From NCBI RefSeq assembly GCF_000411295.1, contig NZ_KE150421.1, positions 1,370,835 through 1,434,834 on the forward strand: a stretch of DNA of 64,000 nucleotides, given 5' to 3'. Every line of letters starts with the position of its first letter. Positions within the stretch are counted from its first letter, which is position 1. The DNA is from Paenisporosarcina sp. HGH0030 (GTDB lineage Bacteria > Bacillota > Bacilli > Bacillales_A > Planococcaceae). The position numbers were made by a program, and so were the translations under genes. Below, one piece after another: positions 1-8,974 of the stretch. Under the pieces are notes generated by a model. That model did not search any database and was not told where the DNA came from. It worked only from the letters and a program-made list of their open reading frames with translations.

Positions 1-368
1 TAATCAATCTCCCTTCCGAGATTATAGAGCCTCTCATTGCGTTAAGTATTGCATTCGTCGCCCTGGAACATTTCTTCGGATTCTCTACGAAGCTCCGTTT
101 TGCCGTCGTATTTGGCTTTGGACTGATCCATGGGGTGGGATTTGCCGGTGCATTACAGCTGTCAAATGATGTAACCTGGCGTTCGCTTTTGTCCATTTTG
201 TCTTTTAACGTTGGTGTTGAAGTAGGACAAGCACTGATCATCATGCTGCTATTTCCCATTCTTCTTTATATCCGCCGATTCGAATGGTCAACTGTCGTCT
301 ACGGATCGGCAACCGCTGGTATTTTTGGAATGGGATTATTCTGGTATTTTGAGCGATTTTTAGCCTAA
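1..368 (+). CDS. HupE/UreJ_2-family membrane protein, C-terminal part (gene starts before the window)
   Basis: The frame is open from base 3 to a TAA at 366-368, so only the C-terminal ~121 residues are present. It carries the family hallmark GFGLIHGVGFAG and a later FNVGVEVGQA helix, matching positions in the complete paralogue at 11162-12247. Three hydrophobic segments are visible. HupE/UreJ proteins are integral membrane proteins, some of which are nickel/cobalt permeases; the substrate of this subfamily is not established. The next gene, 90 bases downstream on the same strand, is a secreted phosphoesterase, an arrangement repeated at the second locus. A GTG at 135 would give a spurious short ORF; the reading frame clearly continues upstream. 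Confidence 0.85.
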   Translation, partial: INLPSEIIEPLIALSIAFVALEHFFGFSTKLRFAVVFGFGLIHGVGFAGALQLSNDVTWRSLLSILSFNVGVEVGQALIIMLLFPILLYIRRFEWSTVVYGSATAGIFGMGLFWYFERFLA

Positions 369-458
369 TGCTGAATCTCTTTCCTTTTCTTATAGGGGGT
401 GGTTCAAAAAGAGTAGCTTAAGGGTGTTAAAAATACGAGATTAATAGGAGGAATAAGA

Positions 459-3400
459 ATGAAACCTTTAAATGAAAAAGGGAAAACGGTGAAGGAAAAG
501 CTTAAACCGATTACCGTAGCCGTGATGTGTAGTCTTGCTTTGGCGGCTGTCGTCAAACCGGTTGTCGCAGATAATCCTAATGCTACTGTTACGGGAACGG
601 TGTTCGCAGACAAAAATGGAAATGGAGTCCGCGATAACAACGAACAAGGAATTCCAAATGTGTCTGTATCAGATGGTAAGAGCATTTCCGTTACCGATGA
701 TTCAGGAAAGTATACACTGACGGCAAACATTGAAAGACGCCAGTCGGATATCGTCTTTGTTACCGTTCCTAGCGGGTATAGCGTCCCAACAGACGAAAAC
801 AAAACACCCCAGTTCTATAAGCAACTTGGCAACCTCGAGGCCGGTGAAACACGAGAACAAAACTTCGGACTGCTACTTAAGCCTGAAAGCAATAATCCTA
901 ACTTTTCCTTTGCCAACGTGGCCGATGTTCACGTGGAAGCAGGGTCAAATAATAACCGTGAACGATTCACATCACAGCTAGCGCAAATTAACGAATCGAC
1001 AGGAAACCCGGCCTTTATCGCCATTAGTGGCGACTTGACCAACCGGGCGACCGATGCAGAATATCAGGATTATACAGCGAGCACAGCTACATCTGCTGTT
1101 CCTGTCTACCCAGCTGTCGGAAACCATGACTTTGCCCCAGGTTCTAGCTATCAAACAAGAGTAGACCGTTACCGCAAGTATCTCGGACCTGAGTGGTATT
1201 CATTCGATTATGGCAACAGGCATTTTGTCACATTGGAAAATACATTGGGCTTCAATGAAAATGACCAATTGGAATGGTTAAAACAGGATCTCGCCCAAAA
1301 TGCAAAAGACAAAGAAGTAGTAGTATTCGTCCATAAGCCTTTGAATACACCGGAAACCCCGTCACCTGATAACACGAAGAAGTTTATTGAACTTCTTAGC
1401 CAGTATCAGACACGACTGGTGATGGTTGGACATACCCATGTTAACGATGTGGCACAAGATACGATTCCAGGTGCTAACCATGTAACGACTGTTTCAAGTG
1501 CTTATACGATCGATCAGTCACCGAACGGATTCCGGATGGTTTCTTTCCAGGGCGACCACAAGAATGCTAAGTATAAGATGTATGACGTTAAACAAAGCGC
1601 AGCGATTGTCCATCCAGCGGCCGGAAGCGATGTTCCAAAGGGCGAAGTGGACATATTGGTAAATGCCTATAATACGACAAGCAATATCTCTAAAGTGGAA
1701 TACAGAGTAGATGGCGGCTCATGGAAAAAACTGAAACAAAGCAGCGGAATGGCCTGGTTTACCCAATGGAATGCTAAAAAAGCATCAAAAGGCAAGCATG
1801 CCATAGAAGTTAGGGTAACCGACGATGCAGGAAAGGTTTGGGTTAAAAACAACACGTTCAACATCGTGGACTCTCAGCGTATCTCACCTAAGGGCGGTTC
1901 TGACTGGACGATGTTCCACGGCAATGCCCAGCATACCGGAGAGGCAAAAGATACACTCGAAGCGGGTATGCGATTAGGTTGGACCTACCGGACACCAGGT
2001 ACGATTCTTACCTCCTCCCCTGCCATTGCAAATGGAATGGTTTATATCGGGACACGTGATGAAAACGGAACGGACCAAAATGCTATCCATGCGGTTGACC
2101 TGGAAACCGGCCTAAAGAAATGGGCAGTAAAAGCAGATGCCCAGGTCCAAGCATCCCCAGCAGTAGCAGACGGAGTCGTTTATGCGAATTCGATTCGCGG
2201 CACACTCTATGCGATGAATGCAAAAACCGGGGAAAGGATTTGGGAAAAATCCGTTGGCAAGGATCAAGTACAGAGATCCTGGATGTATTATTCTCCAACA
2301 GTAGCCGATGGAATCCTATACCAGGCATACAGCACAGGCAGCGGAGGTGCAATCATGGCTCTTGATGCCAAAACTGGCGAACAATTATGGAATGCTCCTT
2401 TAGCAGGCGGCTGGATCGTTGAATCCACACCTGTAGTACAAGATGGCAAGGTATTTGTTGGTGCAGACGGCGGCTGGCTGATCTCTCTTGACGCTGCTAC
2501 AGGCAAGGAAATCTGGCGCAAAAAACCAGCAGGCGGCTGGATGCACTCCATGCCTTCCATCTCAGATGGCCGTGTGTTTATGGGGTACCAGGGCGGTTTA
2601 ATCGTCTCACTCGACGCCTCGACAGGCAACGAGCTATGGCGCTATAAGAGCTCCGATAAATCCTACATTCATGGTCAGGCAACTGGTTCCTCCCCTGCCG
2701 TAGCGGATGGAGTCGTCTACATGGGATTCCCTGACGGAAACGTTGCTGCAATAGACGCGGGCACAGGTTCCTTAAAATGGAAATATCGTACGGATGGCGG
2801 AATCATTTCATCAGCAGCCGTTAGTGGAGAAACCATCTTCATCGGTTCCAACGACGGAAATCTTTATGCGCTTGACCGAATAACAGGACAGCCATTATGG
2901 CATCATGAAATTGGAGCTTGGGTGGCATCTTCCCCTGCGATTTCAGGAAATACACTTGTTGTTGGTGCTCATGATGGAAACCTTTATGCATACACACCTG
3001 GAGGAAAATCTGCCCAAAGATGGCCGCGAGTAACCGGTAAGGTGACGGATGCTGATACCGGAAAACCGGTAGCCGGTGCGACCGTTGTAGCGACCGATAC
3101 CGAGGGGAACCGCCAGACTTCAGTAGCCAATGCTGATGGCCAATACCTGATCGGATTAAAACCAGGCAAATATACTCTTTCTACAAAACGAAGAGGGTTT
3201 TATTCAGACACTTCTCTTTCTGTCACGATGGTAGAGGGGAAAAATGAAACGAAGGAACTAAAGCTAAACGCCATCACCGAGCCGATTGCAGGAGAATCTC
3301 AGGAAGCTCCAGATTTTCATGCAGGAAGCACCCGCTTGGACGCAACAACAGACAACCCGTACCATTACATCATCAATAACAAGGTAGAGGCGACCATCTC

Positions 3401-4097
3401 AACACAAGTGGCTGCCAATAATCAGGCAGGTACTTTCCAGCCTGGATGGCTAGGCGATTTTGCCCTACAGGATGATAATGCCATGGAAACCTTGGATTGG
3501 AGCGAGTTAATCCTTTCACCGACTATGAATGATCCACAAGTTCCATGGAACCGTTCTGGAGAATGGCTGTCTCTTCCTAAAATCGAGACCTTAGGAAACG
3601 CAATAAAAGCTTCCGGAGAAGCACAAATTGATCCGTCCATCAAGACGTCGGTCACCTACCAATTGCTTCCGGATGCACCGGTGGCCAAGCTAACCTTGGA
3701 ATTAGAAAATACCGGAACAAAAGATTTCAAAGGATACTTCCAATATTTACTCGATCCAGACAGTTCTGATGACACGGCAATAGTTCCAGGTTTTGCAAAC
3801 GTTAATCCCGGCTTCAAGACTTCCGGATGGACGGGGAATTATGTGTATGATGGGCCTAAAACCGCTATAAACAGCCCGGCACATGGGATTGCCTGGGTCA
3901 AAGACAAACCAACTGGGATCAGTGCCTTCGGTTATATTTTCGGTGCCTCCTTTGATGCAAGTGTAGCAGCAGGCGAAAAACGGACAATCAGCTGGTACCA
4001 CATCACCGACTATCCTGCCGAAGGAACGAACCCCGCAGCTAATATTGAGCGGTGGGCAACACAGCTGGAAACATTGGATCCAAATGCAGCAGAGTAA
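459..4097 (+). CDS. Secreted modular metallophosphoesterase with PQQ-type beta-propeller (phosphoesterase 1)
   Basis: 1212 residues. A signal peptide (about 1-37) is followed by an SdrD-B-like repeat with FADKNGNGVRDNNEQG (40-140). The calcineurin-like phosphoesterase domain (about 145-375) shows DVH, SGD, GNHD, VHK and GHTH, so the full metal-binding set is intact. Next come an Ig-like linker (380-470), seven or eight PQQ-like blades (470-860; repeated LDAATGKEIW-type motifs), a carboxypeptidase-regulatory-like domain (865-945) and an unassigned C-terminal domain. The AGGAGG at 447-452 fixes the start. It presumably hydrolyses a phosphoester outside the cell; the substrate is unknown. Base composition is clearly richer in G+C than the flanks. 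It is probably co-transcribed with the HupE-like gene upstream. Confidence 0.9.
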   Translation: MKPLNEKGKTVKEKLKPITVAVMCSLALAAVVKPVVADNPNATVTGTVFADKNGNGVRDNNEQGIPNVSVSDGKSISVTDDSGKYTLTANIERRQSDIVFVTVPSGYSVPTDENKTPQFYKQLGNLEAGETREQNFGLLLKPESNNPNFSFANVADVHVEAGSNNNRERFTSQLAQINESTGNPAFIAISGDLTNRATDAEYQDYTASTATSAVPVYPAVGNHDFAPGSSYQTRVDRYRKYLGPEWYSFDYGNRHFVTLENTLGFNENDQLEWLKQDLAQNAKDKEVVVFVHKPLNTPETPSPDNTKKFIELLSQYQTRLVMVGHTHVNDVAQDTIPGANHVTTVSSAYTIDQSPNGFRMVSFQGDHKNAKYKMYDVKQSAAIVHPAAGSDVPKGEVDILVNAYNTTSNISKVEYRVDGGSWKKLKQSSGMAWFTQWNAKKASKGKHAIEVRVTDDAGKVWVKNNTFNIVDSQRISPKGGSDWTMFHGNAQHTGEAKDTLEAGMRLGWTYRTPGTILTSSPAIANGMVYIGTRDENGTDQNAIHAVDLETGLKKWAVKADAQVQASPAVADGVVYANSIRGTLYAMNAKTGERIWEKSVGKDQVQRSWMYYSPTVADGILYQAYSTGSGGAIMALDAKTGEQLWNAPLAGGWIVESTPVVQDGKVFVGADGGWLISLDAATGKEIWRKKPAGGWMHSMPSISDGRVFMGYQGGLIVSLDASTGNELWRYKSSDKSYIHGQATGSSPAVADGVVYMGFPDGNVAAIDAGTGSLKWKYRTDGGIISSAAVSGETIFIGSNDGNLYALDRITGQPLWHHEIGAWVASSPAISGNTLVVGAHDGNLYAYTPGGKSAQRWPRVTGKVTDADTGKPVAGATVVATDTEGNRQTSVANADGQYLIGLKPGKYTLSTKRRGFYSDTSLSVTMVEGKNETKELKLNAITEPIAGESQEAPDFHAGSTRLDATTDNPYHYIINNKVEATISTQVAANNQAGTFQPGWLGDFALQDDNAMETLDWSELILSPTMNDPQVPWNRSGEWLSLPKIETLGNAIKASGEAQIDPSIKTSVTYQLLPDAPVAKLTLELENTGTKDFKGYFQYLLDPDSSDDTAIVPGFANVNPGFKTSGWTGNYVYDGPKTAINSPAHGIAWVKDKPTGISAFGYIFGASFDASVAAGEKRTISWYHITDYPAEGTNPAANIERWATQLETLDPNAAE

Positions 4098-4165
4098 TCT
4101 CTACATCCACTTTTACTTGACTGTTTTATAGTTTGATAGAATACTCATTAAATTGACCCTAATGA

Positions 4166-4199
4166 AAAGGAGTGCCGGAGTTTTCGGCACCCCTTTTTT
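4166..4199 (+). terminator. Rho-independent terminator after phosphoesterase 1
   Basis: The arms GTGCCG and CGGCAC flank a short loop and are followed by CCCTTTTTT. It lies 70 bases after the stop codon. Confidence 0.8.
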
Positions 4200-4560
4200 A
4201 AGTGAATGTTGGGCAGTAAATGTTTTATTTGAAAGGGGATGCCCTTGCACATTGGTTGACATACTTCCGGATGAGGAAGTGATCACCTTCAGTTAAAAGT
4301 TGAACTAGGGGACATCAGGAAGGTAAACAAAAAAACCGAAGGCGCGACAACGCAAACGGCTTAAAGAAAAGAACGCCCCCTATTGCCACTCCGCACTAAC
4401 CCGCCATAATCACCCTCTGCATTAACTATCAAATGCTACTATAGTGAAGTCATTAACTTCATTACCATTAAGAAAAAGCTCCGTGTAAAGGCAGCTTAAA
4501 CTAAGCAGTTAGCCATCCATGTAGCGCAAAACCAGGCTACTACACAAGATGCTGTTTTTA
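4200..4560. other. Intergenic stretch with degenerate family-C repeat copies
   Basis: No gene is supported here. Fragments resembling the family-C repeat occur at about 4247-4275 (TTGACATACTTCCGGAT-like) and 4446-4515 (AAGAAAAAGCT...AAAGGCAGC-like). Confidence 0.4.
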
Positions 4561-4640
4561 AATAAAGTCACGATGTTTTTAAAAAAGACGCGATGTTTTG
4601 AATAAAATCGCGACGTTTATAAAAAAGTAGCGATGTTTTG
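4561..4640. repeat. Four tandem 20-bp repeats with a CGATGTTTT core
   Basis: Exactly four 20-base units begin at 4561, 4581, 4601 and 4621. Each contains CGATGTTTT or CGACGTTTA after an A-rich half. A partial unit (GATGCTGTTTTTA) precedes them. The 20-bp spacing is close to two helical turns. The function is unknown. Confidence 0.85.
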
Positions 4641-4771
4641 CCCCTTTGGATCTGTTTATATAAAGGGGTGTTTTTATAGTGAAAAGTGAAAAGAAGTTCT
4701 GAACGGAAAGCGCGGATTAAGGAACTATTGAGTAGCAATAAAGTTACTCAACTAAAGGGCCATTTAATTGA

Positions 4772-4809
4772 ATAAATCTAACCGTTTCTAGAGGAAACGG
4801 TTAGATTTA
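4772..4809 (-). terminator. Terminator of fabF
   Basis: Near-perfect inverted repeat with arms AAATCTAACCGTTTC and GAAACGGTTAGATTT around a 4-base loop, 16 bases past the fabF stop codon. Confidence 0.85.
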
Positions 4810-4824
4810 CGAGAGAAAGTTTAT

Positions 4825-6060
4825 TCACTCGTATTTTTTTAAAACAATAGCCGCATTATGACCTCCAAAACCAAATGAGTTAGATAGCCCCATATTTATT
4901 TTCACTTGGCGAGCAACAGACGGTACATAATCTAGATCACATAATGGATCAGGATTTTCTAAGTTAATTGTTGGAGGAACTATCTCTTCCTTTATGCTCA
5001 TTGCTAAAGCAATTGCTTCAACTCCACCAGCTGCCCCTAACATATGACCAAGCATAGATTTATTAGCTGTTATTGGAATCTGATAAGCTAGCTTTCCAAA
5101 TAGCTGCTTAATAGCCATCGTTTCAGAGATGTCCCCCACTTTTGTACTTGTTGCATGGGCACTAATAACATCAATTTCCTCAGGAGATATATTGGCATTT
5201 TTTAAAGCTGATCTCATTGCAAGATAGGCCCCTCTACCTTCTGGGTGTGTAGCTACCATATGGTGTGCATCTGAACTTGCACCATATCCAATGACTTCTG
5301 CATAAATCTTTGCCTCTCTACGTAAAGCATGAGATAAGGATTCTAAGATTAGAATTCCAGCTCCTTCTGACATGACAAATCCATCTCGATTTTCATCAAA
5401 TGGACGACTAGCTTTAGTTGGATCGTCGTTTCTTGTTGATAATGCTGTAGCATTACCAAAGCTTGCTATTGATAAGTCTGTTATAGCTGCCTCTGTTCCA
5501 CCCGCAAACATAACGTCAACTTCTCCAGAACGGATTAGTCTAAAGGCTTCTCCGATAGCTGTATTTCCAATTGCACATGCGGAAACAGGAGACATAGAAG
5601 GTCCCATGGCGTTCCATTGGATACTAATTTGTGCAGCAGCAGCATTAGAAATCATGGCAGGTACTAGAGTTGGGCTGACTCTTCTTGGTCCCTTCTGTCT
5701 AAGCGCATCAATATTTTCAATTAAGGTTTCAAGTCCCCCTATACCTGAACCTACGTATACGCCTAACCTTTCTCCGTCTATACGTTTGAGGTCTAACTCA
5801 GAGTCTGTCCAAGCTTGTTCGGCTGCAGCCAAAGAAAATTGAGAAAAGCGATCTAAACGTCTTGCTTCTTTCTTTCCAAAAATTTCATCTGCATCAAAAT
5901 CTCGTATGACACCTGCAATTTTTGCCTTATGATTAGTAACATCAAATGTATCAATAAGGGATATACCAGACTCTCCGTTAATCAGATTGTTCCAAAATGT
6001 CTTGAGGTTGTTTCCAATAGGAGAGACTACTCCCATACCTGTAATCACAACTCTTTCCAC
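4825..6060 (-). CDS. fabF: 3-oxoacyl-[acyl-carrier-protein] synthase II (FabF-type)
   Basis: 411 residues, the usual FabF length. The Cys-His-His triad is present: C162 in SACAIG, H302 in SAHATST (usually NAHGTST) and H339 in KSMLGHMLG. The enzyme condenses malonyl-ACP with acyl-ACP in cytoplasmic fatty-acid elongation. The start is GTG with GGAGTG about 9 bases upstream. It stands alone, without fabH or fab partners, and diverges from an MmyB-type regulator (6183-7034) across a 122-bp promoter region, so it is probably an accessory copy rather than the housekeeping gene. Its substrate could be unusual because the motif around H302 departs from the canonical one. Confidence 0.9.
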   Translation of the reverse strand: MERVVITGMGVVSPIGNNLKTFWNNLINGESGISLIDTFDVTNHKAKIAGVIRDFDADEIFGKKEARRLDRFSQFSLAAAEQAWTDSELDLKRIDGERLGVYVGSGIGGLETLIENIDALRQKGPRRVSPTLVPAMISNAAAAQISIQWNAMGPSMSPVSACAIGNTAIGEAFRLIRSGEVDVMFAGGTEAAITDLSIASFGNATALSTRNDDPTKASRPFDENRDGFVMSEGAGILILESLSHALRREAKIYAEVIGYGASSDAHHMVATHPEGRGAYLAMRSALKNANISPEEIDVISAHATSTKVGDISETMAIKQLFGKLAYQIPITANKSMLGHMLGAAGGVEAIALAMSIKEEIVPPTINLENPDPLCDLDYVPSVARQVKINMGLSNSFGFGGHNAAIVLKKYE

Positions 6061-6101
6061 TGTTCATCACTCCAAATCAATAATATACTTGTATTTTACA
6101 G

Positions 6102-6164
6102 TCACTTTATCCTATTACAAGTGATTGTTTATCCTGGTATAATTACCACTAGGTTAAATTGGTA
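6102..6164. promoter_or_regulatory. Overlapping divergent promoters and two inverted repeats between fabF and the MmyB-type gene
   Basis: On the plus strand, TTACAA (6115-6120), a 17-base spacer and TATAAT (6138-6143) form a near-consensus promoter. The complement of the same TTACAA can serve as -35 for fabF, followed by TAAAAT after 16 bases. TCACTT (6102-6107) and AAGTGA (6119-6124) form an inverted repeat over the shared element; TACCA (6144-6148) and TGGTA (6160-6164) form another downstream of the -10. Both are operator candidates. Confidence 0.65.
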
Positions 6165-6182
6165 TGATGAGGAGTTTTAAAA

Positions 6183-7034
6183 ATGAATGATAAAACTAGG
6201 CTTGAAGCTTTGTCGACATTCTTAAAAGCTAAGCGTGCTCAAATTAAGCCAGAGTCAATTGGTTTGCCTGTCGGAACCCGGAGAAGGACACCTGGGTTAC
6301 GAAGAGAAGAGGTTGCACAACTAGCAGGTGTAAGTACCACTTGGTATACATGGCTAGAGCAGGGAAGAGATATAAAAGTTTCTTCAATCGTATTTGATTG
6401 TATTTCTACAGCTTTGCAATTAAATAATGATGAAAGAGACTACTTATATGACCTGGCATTAGAAGCAAAATCGGAAATTACACATCCAAAAAAGGATCAA
6501 TCAGAGCTTAGCCCTTCTTTAAAACGAATACTAGCTGAATTAACATATTGTCCGACTATCATTACGGATCGACATTGCCATATTGTGGGCTGGAATCCTG
6601 CAGCTGCTCATGTTTTTTTAGATTTTGAACAAATACCGAATGATCAAAGAAATTTGATTCGTTTAGTGTTCACCAGAAAAGAATTCAAAGCATTGGCCGT
6701 CAATTGGGAACATTTTGCGAAAGGTTTTCTTGCCATTTTCCGTACCTATTATGGACACTATTTAGGCGATGAATGGTACAACCAATTTATTAAAGAAATG
6801 AGTCATTCACATCCAGAATTCCAAGATTTATGGCTAGAAAGTCAAGTGAGTAAGGCTCCAGAAATGATAATTGAATTCAGACATGCTAAAGCAGGCAAAA
6901 TGTTGTTTAATTTAACTTCTCTCCAAGTTCAAGGTGATATGGATTTACGGTGCAGTATCTATACACCAGTAGAGGAAACAGATACAGAAAAGAAATTAAA
7001 GCGATTAATGAAGAGGGTTTCCGTTGAAAATTAA
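6183..7034 (+). CDS. Helix-turn-helix regulator with MmyB-type ligand-binding domain
   Basis: 283 residues. An XRE-type HTH (about 10-75) includes the family signature RTPGLRREEVAQLAGVS and WYTWLEQGRD. The MmyB-like PAS-fold domain (about 105-270) contains the typical IVGWNPAA and RNLIRLVF segments. A characterised MmyB-type protein from Chloroflexus was crystallised with a bound fatty acid, and members often sit beside the gene they control. Here the divergent neighbour is fabF, so sensing of a fatty acid or acyl-CoA is a reasonable inference. GAGGAG lies 9 bases before the ATG. The actinobacterial examples usually pair with dehydrogenases; pairing with a ketosynthase is notable. Confidence 0.85.
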   Translation: MNDKTRLEALSTFLKAKRAQIKPESIGLPVGTRRRTPGLRREEVAQLAGVSTTWYTWLEQGRDIKVSSIVFDCISTALQLNNDERDYLYDLALEAKSEITHPKKDQSELSPSLKRILAELTYCPTIITDRHCHIVGWNPAAAHVFLDFEQIPNDQRNLIRLVFTRKEFKALAVNWEHFAKGFLAIFRTYYGHYLGDEWYNQFIKEMSHSHPEFQDLWLESQVSKAPEMIIEFRHAKAGKMLFNLTSLQVQGDMDLRCSIYTPVEETDTEKKLKRLMKRVSVEN

Positions 7035-7039
7035 TAAAG

Positions 7040-7185
7040 TAATTTCGTTATTCCATTATAGGGCGCTATTGTTGTGCAAACACAGGTAGAAAATGATCAA
7101 AACTTTTTTATAAAAAATTATTCACTAGCAACAAACAACCCAAGCATTTTGACCAAACTTTTTTCAAAATGTTTGGGTTTCTTCT
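7040..7185 (-). repeat. Family-B element (constant-loop hairpin), reverse orientation
   Basis: Begins with an AGGGCGCTATTGTTG-type end, then TGATCAAAACTTTTTTATAAAA, then a hairpin (about 7136-7180) with arms AACCCAAGCATTTTG and CAAAATGTTTGGGTT around CAAACTTTTTT. It matches the copy at 56044-56225 in organisation but not in stem sequence. It may also terminate the MmyB-type gene. Confidence 0.65.
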
Positions 7186-7218
7186 GTTGAAAAATCAATT
7201 TTTGTAGCATGCTTTTGA

Positions 7219-7545
7219 TCAAACTTTATTACAAACCAACACAAGAGAGGATTCGTTTTTAATGAATCCAGATTGGATAGCTTCAGCAACTTCTTTTGCA
7301 ATCTCTATAATAGTTGAGTTCTTACAAAGCTTTTTGTGCCAAATATGTGCTGATGGTCCTTCTGAATTGAAATCTTTAATTAATAGGAGTTCATAGAATG
7401 TACCTTCTTGTTTACACGTAACTATGTATACTGAAAAATTTAATGCTTCAAATATTTTTTGCTTAATGATATATTGCTTGTCAATTTCTTTAATATTTAG
7501 GGTCATTGGTAGCACTTCATTATTATTTTCAGACAACGTTAACAT
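7219..7545 (-). CDS. Conserved hypothetical protein, 108 residues
   Basis: The frame extends further upstream, but AGGGGG at 7552-7557 sits 6 bases before the ATG at 7545, so this is the likely start (MLTLSENNNEV...). It is soluble with mixed alpha/beta character and no recognised motif. The last codons and stop lie inside sequence resembling the family-B motif (TGATCAAACTTTATT), so the natural C-terminus may have been replaced by repeat DNA. Not recognised. Confidence 0.5.
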   Translation of the reverse strand: MLTLSENNNEVLPMTLNIKEIDKQYIIKQKIFEALNFSVYIVTCKQEGTFYELLLIKDFNSEGPSAHIWHKKLCKNSTIIEIAKEVAEAIQSGFIKNESSLVLVCNKV

Positions 7546-7780
7546 TGTAAGCCCCCTAAATTTATAATTTATTAGTAACGAAAGAAACGAACAAAAAAAT
7601 AAAACGAACAATAAAAAGGTATTGGCTCCTCCTTCGCCAAATACCATGATAGCCACTCAAGCTATCCCCACTAATATATATATTAAAGCTGTATTGTTAA
7701 TAAAATACATCTTAACTGTTATAGATTTGTAAATGATCTATTATTAAACATTAAAGACTATAAACCTTTCATTCATAGTA

Positions 7781-7850
7781 GGTTGACATTACATCCGGAT
7801 TATAAAGTGATCAAATTCATTACTCCATAAGAAAAAGCTGCCCTGTAAAG
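7781..7850. repeat. Family-C element with GCTGCC hairpin
   Basis: Contains TTGACATTACATCCGGATTA, AAGTGATCAAATTCATTACT and CCATAAGAAAAAGCTGCC, followed by the hairpin GCTGCCCTGTAAAGGCAGC. The copy at 41396-41470 is closely similar; degenerate copies lie near 4250 and 4450. Confidence 0.6.
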
Positions 7851-7860
7851 GCAGCAAGTT

Positions 7861-7891
7861 CTTAAACTAAGGTACCAGTTAGTTGAAGAAG
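7861..7891. repeat. Family-A palindrome (degenerate)
   Basis: TTAAACTAAGGTACCAGTTA followed by GTTGAAGAAG. Directly follows the family-C element. Confidence 0.6.
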
Positions 7892-8015
7892 CTAATAGGA
7901 ATAATGTCATTCATCTTCTCCCTTAATTTTATCCGAAACATTCCAAGTTAATTAACCCTATAATTAAGTTGGGTATAGTTCGCTCAGAATTGACGATTTT
8001 TATTTTTTTCAATCA

Positions 8016-8198
8016 TTATGCTCGTGATCTGGGTTTTCTTAAAATCAAAACGATTATTATTACTAATAGGCTGACTACAATCGTCTCATATGCATTCTCT
8101 CGAATACTAGATCCTACCACCATTAACTCAGGATTAAATAATAGTAAAAGGATACCTATGCCAATCGCTTCTGCAAATTTGTTTATAAACGTTTTCAT
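8016..8198 (-). CDS. Small membrane protein, 60 residues
   Basis: The frame is open further upstream, but GGGAGG lies about 10 bases before the ATG at 8198 (MKTFINKFAEAIG...), which is preferred. Two hydrophobic helices are predicted by eye, one near residues 10-22 and one near 38-54, with a basic tail. Not recognised. The gene is isolated, between repeats and relics. Confidence 0.45.
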   Translation of the reverse strand: MKTFINKFAEAIGIGILLLLFNPELMVVGSSIRENAYETIVVSLLVIIIVLILRKPRSRA

Positions 8199-8483
8199 AA
8201 GAGTTATTTCCTCCCTTCTTCTTTTCTCTTTCATATAGCAACTCAAGAAATAACCCTATTACATATTTTATTTTATATACTATATCTACTATTTGATAAG
8301 TTTAAGGACAAATCTATTAATAAAACTATTAATTCAATAATGAAGAAATTGGGTCATTTGCTTATATTATTAGCAACTAATTTGACTTTTATACATACTT
8401 TCAAAAAAATTTTGAATGTAACGAAATACAGTTAAATACATTCATGCCCTTTTCTTCATCCAAGAAATTGTTTCTTGTATTCC

Positions 8484-8628
8484 TTATATATATAGGGGTA
8501 AATAGTTAATTTCATTTTCATACTTTTCTCCACTTAATTGAACTGGATTTTCTGTTAAATACATCATTTCAACCGCGTTTCCTTCACTTGAAGAAAGAGA
8601 ATAGTGAAATAGTATAAAGCAATCAGGT
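8484..8628 (-). pseudogene. Unrecognised gene relic (C-terminal ~46 codons)
   Basis: A minus-strand frame reading ...SSSEGNAVEMMYLTENPVQL and ending ...NYLPLYI plus TAA has protein-like composition but no start codon or ribosome site. It is probably the tail of a lost gene. The rest of the 8199-8640 gap shows nothing I recognise. Confidence 0.3.
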
Positions 8629-8637
8629 TTCTATAAT

Positions 8638-8672
8638 ATGAGCTAAGAATGTTTCTACTTTCCTTAGCTCAT
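8638..8672. terminator. Perfect hairpin ATGAGCTAAG / CTTAGCTCAT
   Basis: Arms of 10 bases around a 15-base loop. It lies immediately beside the next hairpin and is followed on the plus strand by AAAAACAAGG rather than a T-run, so its termination role is uncertain. Confidence 0.5.
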
Positions 8673-8673
8673 A

Positions 8674-8716
8674 AAAACAAGGCCAATCCTCAGAAAGGAT
8701 TGACCTTGTTTTTTGT
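8674..8716 (-). terminator. Bidirectional terminator following the YflT-like relic
   Basis: Arms AAAACAAGGCCAATCCT and AGGATTGACCTTGTTTT with T-runs in both directions. It lies 14 bases past the stop codon of the relic at 8730-8929, so it is probably that gene's original terminator. Confidence 0.8.
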
Positions 8717-8729
8717 GAATTTATTGTAC

Positions 8730-8929
8730 TTAATGTCTAGTAGTACCTGAAGTTATGTGTAATTCATTGTTACCGAATGAATCCGTTTTTCTGGCATTCG
8801 GATCTAACAACACGAGCAGCTTTCCATCTTTAACATCCCGTTCGTATTAATCTGCCTCATCTTCCGGAATGCCCATCCCAATTAATGCTCCAGCTAGTCT
8901 GCCTGTACCTGCACCGACTGCAGCTCCCC
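8730..8929 (-). pseudogene. General stress protein (YflT/17M-like) relic
   Basis: Minus-strand translation gives GAAVGAGTGRLAGALIGMG, then IPEDEAD-stop-YERDVKDGK and LLVLLDPNARKT. This matches the glycine-rich hinge and C-terminal domain of the Bacillus general stress protein family. An in-frame TAA replaces a codon between EAD and YER, and the whole N-terminal half is missing. The upstream edge abuts half of a family-A repeat (CCCCGTTAGTTGAAGAA), suggesting repeat-associated deletion. Its stop and terminator are intact. Confidence 0.75.
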
Positions 8930-8943
8930 GTTAGTTGAAGAAC
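8926..8943. repeat. Half family-A palindrome at the relic breakpoint
   Basis: Only the right half CCCCGTTAGTTGAAGAA remains, fused directly to the truncated stress-protein relic. Confidence 0.6.
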
Positions 8944-8974
8944 GATTAAATTTACAATAATACTATTTTGCCCC

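Noticed and set aside
2083-2629. ORFs overlapping the PQQ propeller of phosphoesterase 1
   Set aside because: Shadows of the repeated propeller motifs in other frames.
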